Below, piece after piece: positions 8,814 to 19,324 of a stretch of DNA of 64,000 bases. The translations under genes were made by a program, and so were the position numbers. Under the pieces are notes generated by a model. The model worked only from the letters and a program-made list of their open reading frames with translations. It was not told where the DNA came from and ran no database searches. How positions within the stretch are numbered: the first letter of the stretch is position 1; each line of letters opens with the position of its first letter. Origin of the DNA: an uncultured Gammaproteobacteria bacterium (GTDB lineage Bacteria > Pseudomonadota > Gammaproteobacteria > Eutrophobiales > Eutrophobiaceae); NCBI GenBank assembly GCA_943788005.1, contig CALSOP010000002.1, positions 402,573 to 466,572 on the forward strand, given 5' to 3'.

Positions 8814-9307
8814 CTATTCACTAAATTCATCGCCTCGCACGACCGTTCTCGCCAATATTAAGGCATCTTCACGTTGTCCCATCTTCGCTGGATAGTAGTT
8901 TCTGCGTACGCCAATTTCATCAAAACCATTTTCCAGGTAAAGCTTGATCGCTGAAAAGTTTGAAGGTCTAACTTCTAGAAAAGTCATATTTGCATAACGT
9001 TCAACGGCTATTTCCAATAGATGAGACAGCAACATTCTTCCTAAACCGATAGATTGATAATCTGGATGGACACATAAGTTTAAAAGATGTGATTCACCAA
9101 CAGCAACAGACATAACACCATAACCAACTAAGGTATCACCGCGTTCAATAACCCAACAACAATATCCTACCTGTAAACAATCATTAAAGATCGTTTTAGT
9201 CCATGGATATTCATACGCCTGTTTTTCAATCTGCCATGACAAAATCGACGATCATCTTCGCGCATCGGCCGAATATCCATCTGCGCTTCTTTAATTACGG
9301 CACTCAT
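8814..9307 (-). CDS. rimI: Ribosomal protein S18-alanine N-acetyltransferase RimI (frame broken near 9242)
   Basis: GNAT acetyltransferase of ribosomal protein S18. The downstream part is clear: LLNLCVHPDYQSIGLGRMLL for acetyl-CoA binding and FLEVRPSNFSAIKLYLENGF. The open frame starts only at 9242, inside the expected first helix. The ATG at 9307 in another frame gives DIRPMREDD, the normal RimI start, and overlaps the udg stop as ATGA. The frame passes from one to the other around 9242-9255, where an extra base or bases must lie. I therefore annotate the gene from 9307 with an indel. The same fault affects the next three genes upstream, so a sequence error is more likely than a pseudogene. 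Confidence 0.8.
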
Positions 9308-10023
9308 GTAATAGCCTTATAGGTTCGCATGGCGAACTTCAGATCTTCCCATACTTTTCGTTTTTCACGCGGAGAACGTAACAGATAGGCCGGATGGTAG
9401 GTCACAATTACGGGCAGCTCGCTGTCTGGGTATTGATAACGTATGTACCACGCATCTTGCCAATTGGCGTTTCAAGTTTTAACAGATTTTGTGCGGCAAT
9501 ACGTCCTACAGCCAGAATGATTTTTGGCTTTATTAAATCGATCTGTTGGCGTAGATAAGTTTCACATGCCTGCACTTCTTCCGCTTGTGGGTCACGATTG
9601 TTCGGCGGCCTGCACTTCAATATATTTGCAATGAAGACCTGTTCTCTACGCAACCCCATTGCCAAGCAACATGGAGTTTAATAATCGTCCTGCACGACCA
9701 ACAAAGGGTTCTCCTTGTCGATCTTCATCCGCACCTGGCGCTTCTCCAATCACCAACCAGTCTGCATCTGGGTTACCGACGCCGAACACCGTTTGTGTAC
9801 GTGATTCTTGCAACACTACATTGCTGACAAACGCTGCGACCTGTTTTGCCAGATTATCTAGCGCTTCAGGCAATACTGACGGTGTTGCTTTCACTTCTGT
9901 TGCAATACTCTTTTCAGCAACTTGTACTTCAACAACACTCTCATTTGTGGCGACGGGAGTATTTTTATCTAACCAGACATCAATCCCCATCTCCTTTAGA
10001 TACTGTCGTTGATAAGATTGCAT
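9304..10023 (-). CDS. Family-4 (Fe-S) uracil-DNA glycosylase (frame broken by indels)
   Basis: DNA repair enzyme that removes uracil. Start at 10023 ([17 protein letters not shown]). Motif A is [20 protein letters not shown] and the middle part is [13 protein letters not shown] with ACETYL. The last part, [21 protein letters not shown], is in a third frame and ends with TGA at 9304. An extra G near 9660 (CTTGGCAATGGGG) and another indel near 9430 break the frame. The N-terminal Cys pair of the iron-sulfur site (CQQC) is present only in a shifted frame near 9815-9826, which implies two compensating indels. Its stop overlaps the rimI start by 4 bases, and it begins 5 bases after leuA. Confidence 0.8.
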
Positions 10024-10028
10024 CGTTA

Positions 10029-11567
10029 CTAGACCTGCGGATGCGCGCGTTCGCTTTCACTAAACACTTTGTTTAATGCACTGATGTACGCCTTCGCCGA
10101 AGCCGTCACGATATCCGTGTCCGCACCCAGACCATTGACGATCCGTACCTTTCTGATCAATACGCACCGTCACTTCACCTTGTGAATCTGTACCGGTAGT
10201 GATGTTGTTCACTGAATAGAGTTGTAGATTACAACCGCTTTCGATCATGCTTTCAATTGCCTTGAAAGTCGCATCAACTGGACCACCACCTTCGGCGATG
10301 GCTCGTTTCTCTACTCCATCAATAGAAAGTGTAATCTCTGCTTTAGGTATCTCACCGGTTTCAATACTTGCTTTAAGTGAAACTCAATTTAATCCAGTCA
10401 TCAGCACCTTCCTGAAGCGTGTCACTGACTAATGCTTGTAAATCATCGTCGAAGATCTCATGCTTTCTTGTCAGCTAAATCTTTAAACCTGGAAAACGCG
10501 GCATTTAAGTCTTCTTCCTTTTCAAAGGTAATGCCTAATTCTTCCAATCGTGAACGAAAGGCATTACGACCGGAGTGTTTACCCAATACCATGCGGTTGG
10601 CATTCCAGCCAACATCTTCGGCACGCATGATTTCATACGTCTCTCGACTCTTTAATACACCGTCCTGATGTATACCCGATTCATGGGCGAACGCATTGGC
10701 ACCAACAATCGCTTTATTGGGTTGTACCGGAAAACCGGTGATCGTTGAGACAAGACGCGAACAATGCATAATCTGGGTCGTATCAAGATCCGTATCGCAA
10801 CTAAAGATATCCCTGCGTGTGCGTACGGTCATAACGACTTCTTCAAGTGCCGCATTACCTGCACGTTCACCTAAACCATTAATCGTGCATTCAACTTGTC
10901 GTGCACCATTCAAAACCGCTGCCAATGAATTGCCCACGGCCAAACCAAGATCGTTATGACAATGTACAGAAAAGACAGCCTTGTCAGAGTTGGGAATATT
11001 TTCAATTAACTTACCGATCAAATCACCAAAATACTGCGGTAAGTTATAACCCACCGTATCGGGATATTAATCGTCGTGGCACCGGCATCGATAGTTGCTT
11101 CGATCACACGACACAAAAAATCAAAGTCTGAACGACCCGCATCTTCCGGGGAAAACTCGACATTATCGGTATAGTTTCTGGCGCGCTTTACCGCATGCAC
11201 GGCCTGTTCAACGACCTGATCCGGTTCCATACGTAATTTTTCACGCATGTGTATCGGCGATGTTGCAAGAAAGGTATGAATACGTGATGATTTTGCCGGC
11301 TTTCAATGCTTCAGCTGCACGATCAATATCCTTATCCAGCGCTCGAGCCAATCCACATACGGTACTCTCCGTGACCATTTCAGCAACCGCCTTCACGGCT
11401 TCAAAATCGCCCGGGCTGGCAATGGGAAACCCGCTTCGATAATATCGACACGCATCTTCTCCAAGGGCCTTGGCAATACGAAGCTTTTCATCCTTCGTCA
11501 TCGAAGCGCCGGGGCTTTGCTCACCATCACGCAAAGTGGTGTCAAAAATGATTAATTTGTCCTTCAT
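10029..11567 (-). CDS. leuA: 2-isopropylmalate synthase LeuA (frame broken by at least six indels)
   Basis: First committed enzyme of leucine synthesis (2-ketoisovalerate + acetyl-CoA). Start at 11567: [18 protein letters not shown] carries the metal and substrate residues. [29 protein letters not shown] and [13 protein letters not shown] are all present. The C-terminal LeuA dimer/regulatory domain ([21 protein letters not shown]) ends at a TAG at 10029, giving about 513 aa, the normal length. The frame changes near 11430-11455 (compensated: the canonical VDIIEAG is in another frame), 11295 (extra A), 11064 (missing base), 10460 (extra G), 10385 and 10140 (extra G). The mixed insertions and deletions suggest read errors. 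Confidence 0.85.
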
Positions 11568-11592
11568 TACTCTCTACTCCAAAACTTATGCG

Positions 11593-11612
11593 CAGTCTAA
11601 GTTGATAGACTG
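11593..11612 (-). other. Hairpin in the leuA 5' region
   Basis: Perfect 7-bp inverted repeat CAGTCTA / TAGACTG with a 6-base loop, about 26 bases upstream of the leuA start codon. It could be an RNA leader structure or an operator. It has no T-run after it, so it is not a simple terminator, and no Leu-rich leader peptide was found in 11568-11812. This stretch lies in a low-quality patch, so single bases may be wrong. Confidence 0.3.
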
Positions 11613-11812
11613 TGCAATTCAAACAGGAAACTCTGCGCTTTTATAAACGCAATATAACAACAGATTTTTAAATACGGTTATGTGCCCCTCAGGGCAGGAG
11701 TAGTGACAGGCGTAGCAGTGCAGACTGTGCAGATACACAGTTAGTGTGTGTGACACTATTTGTTTGAAGATTTAAGACGCATCAATGGAATATAGCGCTA
11801 TTAATTGTAAAT

Positions 11813-12571
11813 TCAAGTGTTTCCGGCATCCTCTTCGCTTATCTTTCTCGACTCGCGATGTTTGCGCAATAATAACAACGTTAAGATCGGGACCAGATAT
11901 CGCATACAGGAGAGTTATCACACAAAGCACCAGTGGTGGCTCCACCGCAACCAGGACAAAGGCCGCTACAATAACCAATACTGCCATGAAGGGGACTTGT
12001 ACCCTTCAAGATCCAGCTTGCTTGAAACTGTGATACCGAATATTACTGACCATGAGAATACCGGCAAGAATCGTAATCGGTAAACAAAATACGATGACGC
12101 TGGAACCGTCATTTAAACCGATAGCTCGGTGCCAAACCAGATCATCCCTGCCAAAACGGCAGCAGCAGCAGGACTGGGTAGACCCTGAAAAAAACGCTTA
12201 TCGATACTATCGGCTTGTGTATTAAAACGAGCAAGTCTTAGCGCTGCTGATGCGGTGTAAACAAAGGACGCCAACCAACCTAACTTGCCTATATCTGACA
12301 AAGCCCATTGATACATGATCAAGGCAGGTGCCAGACCAAACGAAACCATGTCAGACAAGCTATCGTATTCCATGCCGAACTCACTGGCAGTATTGGTCAA
12401 GCGAGCAATACGACCATCCATACCGTCCAACACCATAGCAACAAAAATCGCAATTGCCGCCGACTCAAATTGAGCATTTATAGCAGCGACAATGGAATAA
12501 AACCCGGCAAACAGCGCTCCTGTCGTGAACAGGTTGGGTAGTAAATAAATTCCACGTCTATGTTTCGTCAC
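11813..12571 (-). CDS. pssA: CDP-diacylglycerol-serine O-phosphatidyltransferase PssA (frame broken by indels)
   Basis: Inner-membrane enzyme making phosphatidylserine from CDP-diacylglycerol and serine. The GTG start at 12571 gives TKHRRGIYLLPNLFTTGALFAG. The CDP-alcohol phosphatidyltransferase signature is DGMDGRIARL..SEFGMEYDSLSD (DGxDGRxAR-x8-GxxxDxxxD). The open frame stops at 12113, but the rest of the protein continues in other frames: GLNDGSSVIVFCLPITILAG, then PFMAVLVIVAAFVLVAVEP, then LTLLLLRKHRESRKISEED with a TGA at 11813, giving about 252 aa in all. At least three indels are needed. It lies between the psd-like gene and leuA in a well-known gene order. Confidence 0.82.
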
Positions 12572-12669
12572 GTTGTCCTAATCTCATATGTGATATTGGT
12601 AGACCTTTATGAAGTGTACCTGCGAAACGTACTTACTGAAAGAAAGGGATGCTTAACTCTCGACCTTCT

Positions 12670-13332
12670 TTAAGGATTATCATTCTGTATAACACTCGCA
12701 ACCTCGGAATGTATGATTTGAGCGAGGACTGTACTGCCCGATTGAACATATTGACCCACTTCTACCTGTACTTTAGATTGAAGCGGAATAAAGACATCAA
12801 TGACACCACCAAAATAAAAATAACCACAGCGTTGTCCCTGCCCCACACGCTCTCCTGAATGCAAGTACATATGAAACCGACGAACAATATCTCTTAACCT
12901 AATGGCGGTAACAACATCGTCGCCTTCATCCGATCTGATATAAAAATCAAAATGTCGTCTTGACTCATTCTTATTCGGAGAGGAACTCCATTGATCCATG
13001 ACCTTTCCTTCTATCGGACTACGAAAAGAATAAACATCATGGGAACGCATCGTAATTTGTACGCGGATAGTCTTATTATGCATCCGTATCTCTTCAGCTT
13101 CTTCTTCAATCAAGGTAACAATGCCATGTACAGGACTGACTATAGCTAAAGGTTGCGAAGGAATAATACGATTTGGATCACGAAATAGATAAACCGCTAC
13201 AGATAATATTGCGAGTGAAATAATGAAGGCCGCAGGACCAAACAAAAACTGCGCAAGAACAGTCAGCCCAAGCAATATGAACAATATTGCCCAGGCTTCA
13301 CGTGCGATTAATGGGTATCGATTACTGGGCAT
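12670..13332 (-). CDS. Phosphatidylserine decarboxylase-family protein lacking the catalytic residues
   Basis: Fold homologue of short Psd with one or two N-terminal membrane helices (about residues 12-47) and the Psd core from FRDPNRIIP on. Active Psd proteins cleave themselves at a Gly-Ser bond and use an Asp-His-Ser triad. Here the usual SPxDG is SPVHG (residues 66-70), the usual DVHxxR is DVYSFR (99-104), and the usual FGS is FGG (174-176). Asp, His and Ser are thus all replaced, so pyruvoyl formation is not expected. It sits between ilvC and pssA, where many gammaproteobacteria carry a Psd-family gene. A structural or regulatory role beside PssA is possible but inferred. Confidence 0.75.
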   Translation of the reverse strand: MPSNRYPLIAREAWAILFILLGLTVLAQFLFGPAAFIISLAILSVAVYLFRDPNRIIPSQPLAIVSPVHGIVTLIEEEAEEIRMHNKTIRVQITMRSHDVYSFRSPIEGKVMDQWSSSPNKNESRRHFDFYIRSDEGDDVVTAIRLRDIVRRFHMYLHSGERVGQGQRCGYFYFGGVIDVFIPLQSKVQVEVGQYVQSGSTVLAQIIHSEVASVIQNDNP

Positions 13333-13398
13333 AGCGGCTCATTAAATAATGAAACGCGTCATTTCCCAAGAACAAACTAAGCCTTTGATGAAGCTTGA

Positions 13399-14945
<1,547 letters not shown>

Positions 14946-14947
14946 AC

Positions 14948-16693
14948 TTATGCCAACTCCCTGTCTGTGTCTGACGATAAATGCATTTCATGATGGCCCT
15001 TTCCTGCGGCTATCATGGGATAAACATTCTCTGTTTGATCCGTTACAAAATCCATCAACACGGTACGATCCTTCAGCGCCAGTGCTTCTTTAATCGCACC
15101 TTCAACATCGCTACTCTTTTCAATACGCATACCAACGTGACCATAACTCTCAGCCATTTTGACAAAGTCTGGTAAGGCTTCCATATAGGAATGTGAATAG
15201 CGGCTGGAATAAAAGAACTCCTGCCATTGCCGAACCATTCCCATATACCGGTTATTTAGGCTTAAGATTTTTATTGGTGTGTTGTATTGCAAACAGGTTG
15301 ATAGTTCTTGAATACACATCACCAAACTTGCTTCACCAGAGATACACGCAACAGTTTCATCCGGAAACGCTAATTTAACACCCATAGCCGCCGGTAAACC
15401 AAACCCCATGGTGCCCAAGCCTCCTGAATTTATCCAGCGATTTGGTTTATCAAACGGATAAAATTGTGCTGCCCACATCTGATGCTGCCCAACATCGGAT
15501 GTAACGTAAGCATCACCTTTAGTCAGCTCCCACAGCTTCTCAACGACGTACTGAGGCTTTATGACATCAGTTGTACGGTCGAACTTCAAGCAATCGAGAG
15601 CTTTCCAATCATGCATCTGTTTCCACCACTCTTTAAGAGCCTTGGCATCAGGTTTGTCTTTTTCGGTTTTAAGAATGCTGATTAAATCAGTCAGGACATG
15701 TTTAACATCACCAACAATAGGCACATCAACAGGAACATTTTTGGCAATGGACGATGGATCTACATCTATTTGAATTATCTTTGCGTACGGACAAAATTTT
15801 TCTAAATCACCCGTTACTCGGTCATCAAATCTGGCGCCTATCGCGATGAGTACATCACAGTGGTGCATGCCCATATTCGCTTCATAAGTTCCGTGCATGC
15901 CGAGCATGCCAACAAACTGCTTATCCGTCGCGGGGAATGCACCTAGCCCCATCAAGGTATTCGTAATGGGATAACCCAACAGTCGAGAAAACTCTGTGAG
16001 CTCTTTGCTTGCTTCACTGAGTATCACACCACCACCTGAATAGATCATTGGCTTCTTAGCAGACAGAATTAATTTTGCTGCCTTTTTTATCTGTCCGGGA
16101 TGTCCTTTGACAACGGGTCGATAGGAGCGCAGGTCAATGTTTTTCGGGTAATCGTATTCACACGAATCCGCGGTAACATCTTTAGGGATATCGACAACAA
16201 CCGGACCAGGACGACCGCTAGTAGCGACATAAAAAGCTTTTTTTATGGTCTCGGCCAGATCCTTAACATCTTTAACTAAAAAGTTGTGTTTTACGCAGGG
16301 GCGCGTGATGCCAATACAATCGACTTCCTGAAAGGCATCGTTACCTATCATGTGGGTTGAAACCTGACCGGTAAATACAACCAACGGAATTGAATCCATA
16401 AAGGCAGTGGCAATACCGGTAACTGCATTGGTAGCACCTGGTCCCGAGGTCACCAGGACGACTCCGGGTTTCCCCGTTGCACGAGCGTAGCCATCAGCAG
16501 CATGGGTCGCACCTTGTTCATGGCGCACCAGAATATGTTCTACCGCATCTTGCTTATAAAGCTCATCGTATATATGGAGCACAGCACCGCCTGGATACCC
16601 AAACAAATGCTTGATACCTTCATCTTTAAGCGCACGACAGAAAATTTCTGCGCCGCGGAGTATTTCCTTCTTTTTAGCCACTAGCTTTACCAA
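14948..16693 (-). CDS. ilvI: Acetolactate synthase large (catalytic) subunit
   Basis: ThDP enzyme condensing two pyruvates, or pyruvate and 2-ketobutyrate. The catalytic Glu is in LVRHEQGATHAADGYARA. The FAD/ThDP domains are complete (TSGPGATNAVTGIATAFMDS; GFGLPAAMGVKLAFP). The ThDP/Mg2+ motif, usually GDGS or GEGS...NN, reads GEASLVMCIQEL...LNNRYMGM, so the second Gly is Ala. The start is TTG at 16693 with AGGTAA in front, or possibly the GTG four codons later. It is the first gene of the ilvI-ilvN-ilvC-psd-pssA-leuA run. The promoter must lie in 16694-16965, shared with the divergent proS. Confidence 0.94.
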   Translation of the reverse strand: MVKLVAKKKEILRGAEIFCRALKDEGIKHLFGYPGGAVLHIYDELYKQDAVEHILVRHEQGATHAADGYARATGKPGVVLVTSGPGATNAVTGIATAFMDSIPLVVFTGQVSTHMIGNDAFQEVDCIGITRPCVKHNFLVKDVKDLAETIKKAFYVATSGRPGPVVVDIPKDVTADSCEYDYPKNIDLRSYRPVVKGHPGQIKKAAKLILSAKKPMIYSGGGVILSEASKELTEFSRLLGYPITNTLMGLGAFPATDKQFVGMLGMHGTYEANMGMHHCDVLIAIGARFDDRVTGDLEKFCPYAKIIQIDVDPSSIAKNVPVDVPIVGDVKHVLTDLISILKTEKDKPDAKALKEWWKQMHDWKALDCLKFDRTTDVIKPQYVVEKLWELTKGDAYVTSDVGQHQMWAAQFYPFDKPNRWINSGGLGTMGFGLPAAMGVKLAFPDETVACISGEASLVMCIQELSTCLQYNTPIKILSLNNRYMGMVRQWQEFFYSSRYSHSYMEALPDFVKMAESYGHVGMRIEKSSDVEGAIKEALALKDRTVLMDFVTDQTENVYPMIAAGKGHHEMHLSSDTDRELA

Positions 16694-16965
16694 TTACCTG
16701 TATATTCATTGCATCGAAACTGCGGGAAGTTACTGAGATTCCGGGGTCAGGTCAAGTGATGTCTGACATATTGAGAAGAATAAGCAAAAACAAACCAGAT
16801 CAGCCAGAAAACATCGCTAAAAATGGAATCCATTCTTAGCCACTTACCCTACAGATTAATTCCGTTTATAGTGCCGTGCCTGATAAAATGCATCAGATCA
16901 ACAACAAGAATGTTTAGAATTACACAAAATCTCAAAATTATTATTTTTAAAGTATATACCCGCCT

Positions 16966-18675
16966 ATGAAAACATCACAATTATTAACCGCCACCTTACG
17001 TGAAGCCCCTGCAGATGCAGAGATTGTCAGCCATCAATTGATGTTACGTGCCGGCATGATTCGACAATTAGCCGCAGGTATCTATACATGGCTACCCCTC
17101 GGATTACGCGTTTTGCGAAAGGTGGAGGCGATTGTTCGTGATGAAATGAATCGAGCCGGTGGGCAAGAGATACAGATGTCAGCCATTCAGCCAGCCGAAT
17201 TATGGCAGGAGTCTGGTCGCTGGGAGCAATATGGTCCTGAATTACTTCGCATCGCTGACCGCCATGAACGTGAATTTTGCTTCGGTCCCACGCATGAGGA
17301 GATCATCACTGATTTAGTACGTCGTGAAATCCGCAGTTATAAACAACTCCCTATTAACCTCTATCAGATTCAAACCAAGTTTAGAGATGAAATACGACCT
17401 CGATTTGGGATCATGCGAGCTAGAGAATTCTTGATGAAAGACGCTTATTCATTTCATCTTAATGATGAGTCACTACAAGAAACCTATGAGCAAATGCACG
17501 CGACCTATTCGAAAATATTTACACGCTTAGGTCTAAAATTTAGAGCGGTGATTGCTGATTCGGGCAATATAGGCGGTAGTAAGTCACATGAATTTCATGT
17601 CCTGGCAGATTCTGGCGAAGACCAGATTGTATTTTCCGAGAATAGTGACTATGCCGCTAATCTGGAAAAAGCCGAGGCAATCATTCCTCAGGAATCAAGA
17701 CCTGAACCCAGCCAAACCATGAAAACGGTTGATACGCCGGGACAACACTCTATTGATGAGATCAGTTCATTTTTCAATATTTCAGCTAAACAATGCTTGA
17801 AAACATTGATCGTTAAATCTGAAGATGATGGTTTAATCGCCCTAGTATTGAGAGGAGATCATGAATTAAATACTATAAAAGCAGAAAAATTAGCCGGTGT
17901 TTTGAGCCCGCTTACATTTGCTGATAACGCAGAAATTAAATCTAGCATTGGCTGTGAAGTTGGATCGATTGGCCCTGTGGGGTTATCAATACCTCTTTAT
18001 ATTGATCATAGTGCCGGAAACCTGAGTGATTTTATCTGTGGTGCTAATACTGATGCAAAGCATTTAACCGGTGTTAACTGGGAACGTGACGTACCACTGC
18101 CTGCTAGCGTTGATATTCGTAATGTCTGCGAAGGAGACATGGCGGCTGATGGCTCCGGGAAACTGAATTTTGCCCGAGGCGTAGAAGTCGGTCACATTTT
18201 TCAACTCGGCACAAAGTACAGCGCCAGTATGAAAGCGAGTTGCCTTGACGAACAAGGCAAGGCAGTGACATTAACTATGGGTTGTTATGGTCTCGGCGTG
18301 TCGCGTGTCGTTGCGTCGGCAATAGAACAAAACCATGATGACAAGGGGATTACCTGGCCTGCTGCAATCGCGCCTTTTCAGTTAGCGTTGATCCCGATTA
18401 ATATGCATAAGTCACAACGATTGCGAGAAGCGGTGATGTCTTTTTATGAAGAATTACTTACAGCAGGCATTGATGTAATTCTTGATGACCGCCGTGAACG
18501 TCCCGGTGTTATGTTTGCGGATATGGAATTGATAGGCATCCCACATCGGTTTGTCTTTAGCGAAAAGGGCCTTGATGCGGGTGAGATCGAATATAAAGCA
18601 CGAACTGATACGGACAATCAAAATATAGCTTTAGATACAGCCTCGCAATTCATCACGGAAAAACTCATTCAATAA
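16966..18675 (+). CDS. proS: Prolyl-tRNA synthetase (bacterial type with editing domain)
   Basis: Charges tRNA-Pro. Class II motif 1 region ([24 protein letters not shown]), motif 2 ([26 protein letters not shown]) and motif 3 ([19 protein letters not shown]) are all present. A YbaK-like INS editing domain (about residues 240-400, [26 protein letters not shown]) removes Ala-tRNA-Pro. The C-terminal anticodon-binding domain includes [28 protein letters not shown]. The 569 aa length is normal for the E. coli type. It ends 15 bases before the convergent acyP. Confidence 0.97.
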   Translation: MKTSQLLTATLREAPADAEIVSHQLMLRAGMIRQLAAGIYTWLPLGLRVLRKVEAIVRDEMNRAGGQEIQMSAIQPAELWQESGRWEQYGPELLRIADRHEREFCFGPTHEEIITDLVRREIRSYKQLPINLYQIQTKFRDEIRPRFGIMRAREFLMKDAYSFHLNDESLQETYEQMHATYSKIFTRLGLKFRAVIADSGNIGGSKSHEFHVLADSGEDQIVFSENSDYAANLEKAEAIIPQESRPEPSQTMKTVDTPGQHSIDEISSFFNISAKQCLKTLIVKSEDDGLIALVLRGDHELNTIKAEKLAGVLSPLTFADNAEIKSSIGCEVGSIGPVGLSIPLYIDHSAGNLSDFICGANTDAKHLTGVNWERDVPLPASVDIRNVCEGDMAADGSGKLNFARGVEVGHIFQLGTKYSASMKASCLDEQGKAVTLTMGCYGLGVSRVVASAIEQNHDDKGITWPAAIAPFQLALIPINMHKSQRLREAVMSFYEELLTAGIDVILDDRRERPGVMFADMELIGIPHRFVFSEKGLDAGEIEYKARTDTDNQNIALDTASQFITEKLIQ

Positions 18676-18690
18676 ATAAGTAAATAAACG

Positions 18691-18969
18691 CTAACGAATC
18701 GAAAAATCAGGATACTCCTGATAGTCCACTTTAACGCACTCCAGGTTTAATACCTTTGCCATACTAGGGCCATGGGTCAGCCATTTACGGAGTTCTTCTA
18801 ATAATGGCGCTTCACCACAGGCTAAAACCTCAACCCGGCCATCTTCCAGGTTTCGAACCCATCCTGTAAGACCCAATAAATTAGCTTGTTGACAGGTTGC
18901 CATCCGAAAACAGACTCCTTGAACCCTGCCGCTAACAAAACAATTCATAGTATTTTTCATATTATTCAA
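18691..18969 (-). CDS. acyP: Acylphosphatase
   Basis: Small cytoplasmic enzyme hydrolysing acyl phosphates. The signature GRVQGVCFRMATCQQANLLG contains the catalytic Arg, and GWVRNLEDGRVEV contains the catalytic Asn. The 92 aa length is typical. The first ATG (MNNMKNTMN) is used, but the internal Met codons at positions 4 and 8 are also possible. A 28-bp perfect palindrome lies 17 bases upstream of the start. Confidence 0.93.
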   Translation of the reverse strand: MNNMKNTMNCFVSGRVQGVCFRMATCQQANLLGLTGWVRNLEDGRVEVLACGEAPLLEELRKWLTHGPSMAKVLNLECVKVDYQEYPDFSIR

Positions 18970-18986
18970 TTACTTACAATATTTTT

Positions 18987-19014
18987 AACATTGTCTCAAT
19001 ATTGAGACAATGTT
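18987..19014. promoter_or_regulatory. 28-bp perfect palindrome, probable operator or enhancer-binding-protein site
   Basis: The arm AACATTGTCTCAAT is followed immediately by its exact reverse complement, with no loop. Such an uninterrupted 14+14 palindrome looks like a site for a dimeric regulator rather than a terminator; there is no T-run on either side. It lies 17 bases before acyP and about 185-225 bases upstream of a -24/-12 element for the plus-strand gene at 19325, the usual distance for a sigma-54 activator site. Confidence 0.6.
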
Positions 19015-19197
19015 TGCGACTTAAACTTATCCAAATATTCATAGTTCATAATTAGAACAAGGAAATATAATCGTATCTCATTGATAATAAATAGTTATTT
19101 ATTGATTGTCCACAAGAATTAGATAAAAAGTAACCTCATTAAATATATCCGTTCTGCCTACTTCATCACATTAACTCTTTGTTAATCCTCGATATTC

Positions 19198-19213
19198 TGG
19201 ATCGAATCTTGCT
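19198..19213 (+). promoter_or_regulatory. Sigma-54 (-24/-12) promoter for the gene at 19325
   Basis: TGGATCGAATCTTGCT matches the RpoN consensus TGGCACG-N4-TTGCW at 10 of 12 defined positions, with exact GG-to-GC spacing. The expected transcription start is near 19225, which leaves a leader of about 100 bases before the ATG at 19325. No other strong -24/-12 match was noticed in this intergenic region. Confidence 0.6.
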
Positions 19214-19324
19214 GATAGTACTATAAGTTTAAAAAACCAGCTGAGTTAGCACATGGAAATGTTAATAAAAGCCTAATGATGAAAGACAACTATAATAATT
19301 TAATAATAAAGAAGAATTAAAATT

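Noticed and set aside
10696-11131. Plus-strand open frames opposite leuA
   Set aside because: They are shadows of leuA, whose own frame is only broken by indels.
11568-11812. Leucine leader peptide / attenuator before leuA
   Set aside because: The small open frames here lack a run of Leu codons, and the hairpin has no T-run. Sequence quality is also doubtful.
16740-16757. TTCCGGGGTCAGGTC-like string that resembles REP/RAYT-associated repeats
   Set aside because: Only a single copy was seen and no paired inverted copy or REP-associated transposase lies nearby.
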